DNA of 10,716 bases, from the NCBI GenBank assembly GCA_034435675.1, contig DAOTWP010000338.1, forward strand, positions 1 to 10,716. The letters run 5' to 3'. Below are positions 6,104 to 10,716 of this stretch, piece by piece (position 1 is the first letter of the stretch; every line of letters starts with the position of its first letter). Source of the DNA: DAOTWP01 sp034435675 (lineage in GTDB: Bacteria > Chloroflexota > Anaerolineae > Aggregatilineales > Phototrophicaceae). The position numbers and the translations under genes were made by a program. The notes under the pieces are model-generated. The model had not been told where the DNA came from and searched no databases. It saw only the letters and a list, made by a program, of their open reading frames with translations.

Positions 6104-6514
6104 CTATTCGCTTTCGTTATCCTCAATACGCTGCCATGCTGCCAGATCGCTGGAACCGACCACCAGCGTTTTAAGCGAGAGCAGCGCGCATTTCATGCGG
6201 TTAAGGGTCAGAGGGATGCCGATCATGCCCAGTATTTCGTCGCGGGTCATCTGGCGCACTTCGACCAGCGGTTTACCTAGAATGCGCTCCCCCAGCATCG
6301 AGGCAGACGCCTGGCTGATTGCGCAACCTTCGCCATCCCAGCCGACTTCAGTGATCATCCCATCAGGATCAACCCGCAGGGTCAGATGCAAGCGATCTCC
6401 ACAGAGTGGGTTCGTCTCCTCATGGTCAATATCCGCCGGGCTGAGCAAATGCCAGTGGCGCGGATTCTCGGCATGATCGAGGATTTCCTCACGGTACATA
6501 TCATAATCGGACAT
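6104..6514 (-). CDS. sufU: SufU sulfur-transfer protein
   Basis: A 136-residue cytosolic protein that takes persulfide sulfur from SufS and passes it to the SufB scaffold; in the family it does so with a zinc-bound active site. Three conserved cysteines and an aspartate are present: Cys38 and Asp40 in NPLCGD, Cys64 in GEGCAISQAS, and Cys109 in RMKCALL. The opening MYREEILDHAENPRHW is also typical. The last residues (ENESE-type acid tail) end one codon before the Rieske Shine-Dalgarno region. The start at 6514 has a strong AGGGGGTG site. It lies 74 bases after sufS, matching the common sufS-sufU order. IscU-type scaffolds are related, but the neighbours and the motif spacing favour SufU. Confidence 0.95.
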   Translation of the reverse strand: MSDYDMYREEILDHAENPRHWHLLSPADIDHEETNPLCGDRLHLTLRVDPDGMITEVGWDGEGCAISQASASMLGERILGKPLVEVRQMTRDEILGMIGIPLTLNRMKCALLSLKTLVVGSSDLAAWQRIEDNESE

Positions 6515-6588
6515 CCTGCACCCCCTATCGCACCGGATTTACCCGGCGTAGTTCTCAAAACAGCAGTGCTTCCGCCCTGCATAGCCAG

Positions 6589-7839
6589 TCATCGCGCGAA
6601 CGTCTGTTTCGCCTTATAGAGTGCGTCAGTCAAACGATCCACTTCTGCAAAGGTGTTATAGAAATAGAAGCTGGCGCGTGCTGACGCCTGCACGCCATAG
6701 TGCAAGTGCAGCGGCATGGCGCAATGATGTCCGGCACGCACCCCAACACCCTGTCCATCGAGTATCTGCGCAACGTCGTGCGCGTGGATACCATCAACGA
6801 CGATTGCCGCTACCGCGCCGCGTTCTGGCGCATCCACACCGAGGACGCGCACACCGGGCACTTCGGCAAGCCGTTCCAACACATAAACCATCAACGACTG
6901 CTCGTAGGCGTGAATATTGTCTATGCCCAGTGCCGTGAGATAATCCACCGCCGCACCCAACCCAATTGCCTCGGCGATGCTGGGTGTACCGGCTTCGAAC
7001 TTATAGGGTAGATCATTCCATGTGCTGCCGTCCAGTGTCACCGTAGCGATCATATCGCCACCACCCATCCAGGGTGGCATCGCTTCCAGTAGATCACGCT
7101 TGCCATACAGCACACCTATCCCGGTCGGCCCACACATCTTGTGCCCGCTGAATGCATAGAAGTCGGCATCCAGCGCCTGCACATCCACCTGCAGGTGCGG
7201 CACGCTCTGTGCGCCATCTACCAGCACCAGCGCTCCGGCGTCGTGTGCAAGGCGAATCATCTGCGCCACCGGGTTGACGGTGCCAAGCACATTGGACGCA
7301 TGCATCACAGTCACCAGTTTGACATTGCCAGTGTTTAAGTGTGCCCGATATACTTCCAGATCAAGCGTGCCATCCGGCAGGACAGGCAGGAATTGCAGCG
7401 AAAACCCTTTTTCTGCCGCCAGCAATTGCCAGGGCACAATGTTGGCATGATGCTCCATCACGGTGGAAAGCACAATGTCGCCGGGTTTGAGCTGCGTCCG
7501 CCCCCAGGTCTGGGTAACAAGGTTAATGCTTTCGGTTGTGCCCCGCGTGAAAATGACTTCACGCCAGCTTTTCGCGTTGATGAAACGCCGGACTTTTTTG
7601 CGCGCCTCTTCATAAGCGGCAGTAGCTTGCTCGCTCAGCTTATGAATCCCGCGATGTACGTTTGCATGGTAGCGCCGGTAATAATCGTTGAGCGTTTCGA
7701 TAACCTGTACCGGCTTTTGGCTGGACGCCGCATTGTCGAGGTAGACCAGCGGAACGCCGGGATGATGATCCTGATTCAAAATCGGGAAATCAGCACGCAC
7801 AGCCACCGCGTCGAAAGCGATTGTAGACGAATCTGTCAT
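6589..7839 (-). CDS. sufS: Cysteine desulfurase SufS
   Basis: A PLP enzyme of 416 residues that removes sulfur from L-cysteine, giving alanine and an enzyme persulfide for SufU. The PLP lysine is Lys234 in SGHKMCGPTGIG, with the base-stacking HH pair at 130-131 (MEHHANIVPW), and Asp208/Gln211 in VDGAQSVPH. The catalytic cysteine is Cys373 in RAGHHCAMPL. LDNAASSQKP at 34-43 is the family's N-terminal signature and EAGTPSIAEAIGL at 282-294 the late one. The short active-site loop marks the group II (SufS) type rather than IscS/NifS. The ATG at 7839 is chosen because GAGGAAGGAT precedes it; the open frame to 7932 crosses a hairpin and a promoter-like pair. Length matches the family. Confidence 0.97.
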   Translation of the reverse strand: MTDSSTIAFDAVAVRADFPILNQDHHPGVPLVYLDNAASSQKPVQVIETLNDYYRRYHANVHRGIHKLSEQATAAYEEARKKVRRFINAKSWREVIFTRGTTESINLVTQTWGRTQLKPGDIVLSTVMEHHANIVPWQLLAAEKGFSLQFLPVLPDGTLDLEVYRAHLNTGNVKLVTVMHASNVLGTVNPVAQMIRLAHDAGALVLVDGAQSVPHLQVDVQALDADFYAFSGHKMCGPTGIGVLYGKRDLLEAMPPWMGGGDMIATVTLDGSTWNDLPYKFEAGTPSIAEAIGLGAAVDYLTALGIDNIHAYEQSLMVYVLERLAEVPGVRVLGVDAPERGAVAAIVVDGIHAHDVAQILDGQGVGVRAGHHCAMPLHLHYGVQASARASFYFYNTFAEVDRLTDALYKAKQTFAR

Positions 7840-7845
7840 TGTGGT

Positions 7846-7855
7846 ATCCTTCCTC
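7846..7855 (-). promoter_or_regulatory. Shine-Dalgarno site of sufS
   Basis: GAGGAAGGAT on the - strand lies six bases before the ATG at 7839. It fixes the sufS start and rules out the 31-residue upstream extension. Confidence 0.7.
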
Positions 7856-7874
7856 AGGAAATACCCTGTATCCA

Positions 7875-7902
7875 ATTGTGGCGCATAGCAAAAGCGCGTC
7901 AA
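7875..7902 (-). promoter_or_regulatory. Candidate sufS promoter
   Basis: On the - strand TTGACG (7902-7897) and CACAAT (7880-7875) are 16 bases apart, with matches of 5/6 and 4/6 to the sigma-70 type hexamers. Transcription would start near 7868, giving a leader of about 29 bases with the sufS ribosome site. The -35 element overlaps the 3' arm of the hairpin at 7894-7917. Confidence 0.45.
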
Positions 7903-7923
7903 CCTGACAGGACGCGCCTTTTT
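7890..7923 (-). terminator. Hairpin with T-runs in the sufD-sufS gap
   Basis: A perfect 7-bp stem, GCGCGTC (7894-7900) with GACGCGC (7911-7917), encloses a 10-base loop. It is flanked by AAAA on one side and C-TTTTT on the other. On the - strand, the coding direction here, the stem is followed by TTTT. It may end or attenuate the sufB-sufD transcript. The gap 7840-8027 otherwise holds only the promoter-like pair and the sufS ribosome site. Confidence 0.6.
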
Positions 7924-8027
7924 GACAGACAAATAGCATTTTGCTGCTTGCAGTGGGCGTCCCCGGCGGGGTTGGCGTCAAAACCGGTTCACGCTGTTTG
8001 GACAGCACTCGCGCCCAACCCCCATAC

Positions 8028-9383
8028 TCATGACAGCGGCACATCCGCCCCCACAATTTTTGCTTCCAGCGATGCTTGCAGGCGTTCACGCACCCGTTCA
8101 AACGGAATGCGCTGAAGGAGTTCTTCAAAGAATCCCTCTGTGACCATCAGTTCCGCCTGTGAACGCGGAATACCACGGCTCATCAGATAGAACACCGGCA
8201 CGTCCTCAAGCGTACCAAAAGTCGCCGCATGGGAACACTTCACATCGTCCGCTTCGATTTCAAGCCCTGGAATGCCATCCATCCGTGCCTCTTTACTGAG
8301 CAGCAGGTTGCGGTTCGCCTGGAAACCGTCAATCTTCTGCATTTTGGGCAATGCCTTAATCATACCCTGCCAGACCGTGCGCGCGGTATCTCGTGCAGCC
8401 CCTTTGAACAGCAGATCGGATGTAGTCAGCGGCGCGTTGTGATTCTGCTGGGTATCCAGATCAAATAACTGCTGACCATCGGCAAAGTACATGCCGGATA
8501 CACGGGCATTTGCGCCCTTGCCATCCAGCTCGACCTCAATGAAATTCTTCGCCAGCTGACCGCCCATTGTGCCCACAACCCAATCGAGGTTGGCATCGCG
8601 ACCAATGCGTGCGCGCTGGTGGTTGAACTCGAACGTTGTGCGATTCCAGTCCTGAAGGGCGACATAACGGAGATTGGCGTTATCGCCGACCAACAGTTCC
8701 GTTGCACCGACATAAACCGAGTGCGTGCTGCCCTCAGCGGACAAATAATCCACCAGCATTGTCGCCTGCGCGTTTTCTTCGACGATAACCAGCACATGCC
8801 CCATTGTCGCGCCCTCATGCGTGTTATGCATAATGACATGCAAGGGCAGTTCCGCTATAACCCCACGCGGCACATACACCAGCACACCATGGGTCCACAG
8901 CGCGGCATGCAGGGCGGCAAACTTGCCATCGCCCGGTAGTACGGCTCTGGTCATCAGGCTGGCGCGCACGAGCGCTTCATGCTCCACACATGCGGTGGCA
9001 AGGTCGCTAAAGATCACACCAGTTTCGTTCAATTCTGGCGAGACTTCATGCTGCACAACCTTGCCATCCACAAAAACCAGCAGCCCGCCCTGCTTCCCGC
9101 CAATCAGTGGTTCGAGGTTCGCTTCAGGAACAGCAGCGAGGGTCGCCCCATTTGGGCTTACCAGCTTTTCGGCTTCTTCCCAGCGAATATGGCGGTAATC
9201 CGTCCGCCGCCATTCTTCATTGCTGATGGACGGCATAGGTATCTCTTCGTAAAGCTCAAACGCAGAGAGGCGGCTTTCCAGCAGCCATGCCGGTTCGCCG
9301 CGCGTTTTGCTGAATAGTTCAATATCGTCACGGGTGTAGCTCGGTGCAAGTGACCGCGCCGAACGACGTCTTACAGCAACCAC
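8028..9383 (-). CDS. sufD: Fe-S cluster assembly protein SufD
   Basis: A 451-residue cytosolic protein. SufD pairs with SufB and two SufC ATPases to form the SufBC2D scaffold on which clusters are built. The long beta-helix core is visible as repeated hydrophobic strands from about residue 140 to 370. Near the end, VKCSHAATFG (381-390) holds the Cys and His that match the functional KCSH motif of E. coli SufD, followed by EDVPVFYLMSRGIP at 393-406, the shared SufB/SufD C-terminal signature. The N-terminal helical part (SNEEWRRTDYRHIRWEEAEK) has the EEWRxT feature typical of SufD and not SufB. The GTG at 9383 is preceded by AAGGAG seven to eight bases away. The gene lies 91 bases after sufB. 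Confidence 0.95.
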   Translation of the reverse strand: MVAVRRRSARSLAPSYTRDDIELFSKTRGEPAWLLESRLSAFELYEEIPMPSISNEEWRRTDYRHIRWEEAEKLVSPNGATLAAVPEANLEPLIGGKQGGLLVFVDGKVVQHEVSPELNETGVIFSDLATACVEHEALVRASLMTRAVLPGDGKFAALHAALWTHGVLVYVPRGVIAELPLHVIMHNTHEGATMGHVLVIVEENAQATMLVDYLSAEGSTHSVYVGATELLVGDNANLRYVALQDWNRTTFEFNHQRARIGRDANLDWVVGTMGGQLAKNFIEVELDGKGANARVSGMYFADGQQLFDLDTQQNHNAPLTTSDLLFKGAARDTARTVWQGMIKALPKMQKIDGFQANRNLLLSKEARMDGIPGLEIEADDVKCSHAATFGTLEDVPVFYLMSRGIPRSQAELMVTEGFFEELLQRIPFERVRERLQASLEAKIVGADVPLS

Positions 9384-9390
9384 TGGTTAT

Positions 9391-9396
9391 CTCCTT
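9391..9396 (-). promoter_or_regulatory. Shine-Dalgarno site supporting the GTG start of sufD
   Basis: AAGGAG on the - strand lies seven bases before the GTG at 9383. It supports a non-ATG start for sufD. Confidence 0.65.
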
Positions 9397-9428
9397 AGAC
9401 GTTGTGTTCAAACCATAAACCGGAGATA

Positions 9429-9457
9429 CCTGACAGAGCAGAGTACACTCTGTCAGG
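9429..9457. repeat. Perfect 10-bp inverted repeat in the sufB-sufD gap
   Basis: CCTGACAGAG (9429-9438) and CTCTGTCAGG (9448-9457) pair perfectly across a 9-base loop. No T-run follows on either strand, so it is not a typical terminator. In mRNA it would form a stable hairpin between two co-directional genes, perhaps protecting the sufB message or tuning the SufB to SufD ratio. As DNA it could be an operator with half-sites 19 bases apart. Confidence 0.6.
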
Positions 9458-9474
9458 CAATATCTGATGAGTAG

Positions 9475-10716
9475 TTAGCCAATCGTGCCTTCAAGCTGAA
9501 TCTGAATCAGGCGATTCAGTTCGAGCGCGTACTCCATCGGCAGTTCCTTGACAAGCGGCTCAATGAAGCCGTTGACGACCAGCGCGTTCGCCTCATCTTC
9601 GCTCAAGCCACGGCTCATCAGGTAAAAGACCTGATCTTCACCGATTTTGCTCACGGATGCTTCGTGCCCCATCGTCACATTTTTGGCGTCCACCTCGATG
9701 TAGGGGTAGGTATCGGAGCGGCTGATATCATCCAGCAGCAGCGCATCGCAGACAACATTGCTGCGCACATTGTCGGCACCCTCAACGATTTTCAGCAGCC
9801 CACGATAGCTGGCACGCCCGCCACCCTTGCTGATGGACTTGCTGATAATCTGGCTGCTGGTGTTCGGCGCGAGATGTGTGATTTTGCCGCCGGCATCCTG
9901 ATGCTGCCCCTCACCAGCAAACGCGATAGAAAGCACTTCTCCATGCGCGCCCTCTTCGGCAAGGATTACAGCGGGGTACTTCATCGTCAGCTTGCTGCCC
10001 AGATTCCCGTCCACCCATTCCATGGTGGCATTGCGATAAGCAATCGCGCGTTTGGTCACCAGATTGTAAACATTATTCGACCAGTTCTGAATCGTGGTGT
10101 AGCGGCAGCGTCCGCCAGCCTTGATAATGATTTCCACGACCGCGCTGTGCAGGCTGTCGCTGCTGTAGGTCGGCGCGGTGCAGCCTTCGACGTAATGCAC
10201 ATAAGCGCCTTCATCAACGATAATCAGCGTGCGCTCGAACTGCCCCATGTTTTGGGTATTGATTCGGAAATATGCCTGTAAGGGCATATCTACGTGCACA
10301 CCTTTGGGTACATAGATGAACGAGCCGCCCGACCACACCGCCGTATTGAGCGCAGCGAATTTGTTATCCGAAGACGGAATGATCGTGCCGAAGTATTCGC
10401 GCACCAGTTCAGGATGCTCGCGCAGCGCGGAGTCCATATCCAGAAAGATCACACCCTTGCTTTCAAGATCTGCGCGAATGCTGTGATACACAGACTCGGA
10501 GTCATACTGTGCGGTGACCCCTTGCAGATACTTCTGTTCGGCTTCGGGAATACCCAGACGATCAAAGGTGCGCTTGATGTCTTCGGGGACTTCATTCCAA
10601 TCGCGCTCTGTGCCTTCCGTGGCACGGACATAGTAGTAGATTTCGTTGTAATCAATCTCATTAAGATTACCGCCCCACTGGGGAGTAGGTTTGCTGAGAA
10701 AGATTTCGTATGCCTT
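9475..10716 (-). CDS. sufB: Fe-S cluster assembly scaffold SufB (5' end outside window)
   Basis: SufB is the scaffold subunit that receives sulfur and iron in the SufBC2D complex. The frame is open to the window edge: 413 residues are visible out of the usual 465-475, so about 55 N-terminal residues are missing. The GTG at 10491 is internal, since upstream sequence such as QWGGNLNEIDYNEIYYYVRA and TEGTERDWNEVPEDIK is classic SufB. VEGCTAP (visible Cys179) matches the Cys254 region of E. coli SufB. The Cys of VVCDALLL (visible Cys323) matches the Cys405 region, and GHEASVSKIGEDQVFYL holds the following conserved His-Glu. The ending (GFIEPLVKELPMEYALELNR) is normal. sufC is expected just upstream, beyond 10716; this is inference from the usual order. 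Confidence 0.97.
   Translation of the reverse strand, partial: KAYEIFLSKPTPQWGGNLNEIDYNEIYYYVRATEGTERDWNEVPEDIKRTFDRLGIPEAEQKYLQGVTAQYDSESVYHSIRADLESKGVIFLDMDSALREHPELVREYFGTIIPSSDNKFAALNTAVWSGGSFIYVPKGVHVDMPLQAYFRINTQNMGQFERTLIIVDEGAYVHYVEGCTAPTYSSDSLHSAVVEIIIKAGGRCRYTTIQNWSNNVYNLVTKRAIAYRNATMEWVDGNLGSKLTMKYPAVILAEEGAHGEVLSIAFAGEGQHQDAGGKITHLAPNTSSQIISKSISKGGGRASYRGLLKIVEGADNVRSNVVCDALLLDDISRSDTYPYIEVDAKNVTMGHEASVSKIGEDQVFYLMSRGLSEDEANALVVNGFIEPLVKELPMEYALELNRLIQIQLEGTIG

Noticed and set aside
7840..7932. 31-residue N-terminal extension of SufS
   Set aside because: The extended frame crosses the hairpin and the promoter-like pair; the ATG at 7839 has a strong GAGGAAGGAT site and gives normal family length.
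7339..8115. Long + strand open frame opposite sufS and the sufD-sufS gap
   Set aside because: It is antisense to conserved SufS residues and crosses the hairpin and promoter region; the protein has no recognisable motif.
10449..10661. Separate - strand open frame near the sufB 5' part, suggesting a frameshift
   Set aside because: Reading the sufB frame upstream of 10491 gives uninterrupted, conserved SufB sequence to the window edge. The apparent break arises only because 10491 is an internal GTG.

Overview
The window is a densely coding stretch of bacterial chromosome with moderately high GC, intrinsic terminators and good Shine-Dalgarno sites. No gap exceeds 200 bases, and there is no sign of phage, insertion sequence or CRISPR. 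The iron-sulfur genes are of the SUF type that uses SufU as sulfur shuttle, as in Firmicutes, Chloroflexota and related groups. My best guess is Chloroflexota (Anaerolineae-like), but this is inference from gene content and not shown by any marker gene.

Left part (1-2288, + strand): the C-terminal half of a polyprenyl (isoprenoid) diphosphate synthase, closed by an intrinsic terminator, then a bifunctional NAD(P)H-hydrate repair enzyme (Nnr) with its own TATAAT box. Next (2285-3410, - strand) come three tightly packed small genes for unrecognised membrane or membrane-anchored proteins. Their last stop codon interlocks with that of nnr in one CTAG. A short divergent control region (3411-3479) leads into a + strand gene for an SRPBCC-domain protein with a long, probably disordered Pro/Glu/Ala-rich tail. 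It ends in a strong bidirectional terminator shared with a - strand tRNA-His.

Right part (4985-10716, - strand) is an iron-sulfur cluster assembly locus. In transcription order it reads sufB (5' end beyond the window), sufD, a gap with a hairpin and a candidate promoter, sufS, sufU, a Rieske-type ferredoxin, and a class I SAM methyltransferase; tRNA-His then lies downstream. SufS takes sulfur from cysteine, SufU accepts it, and SufB/SufD (with SufC, expected just outside the window) form the scaffold. The Rieske protein is a plausible cluster client or electron donor. The methyltransferase has no obvious link to SUF.

I see no clearly new system. The items most worth a second look are the SRPBCC protein with its tail motif, the divergent trio of small membrane proteins, and the hairpin and repeat elements that divide the suf locus.
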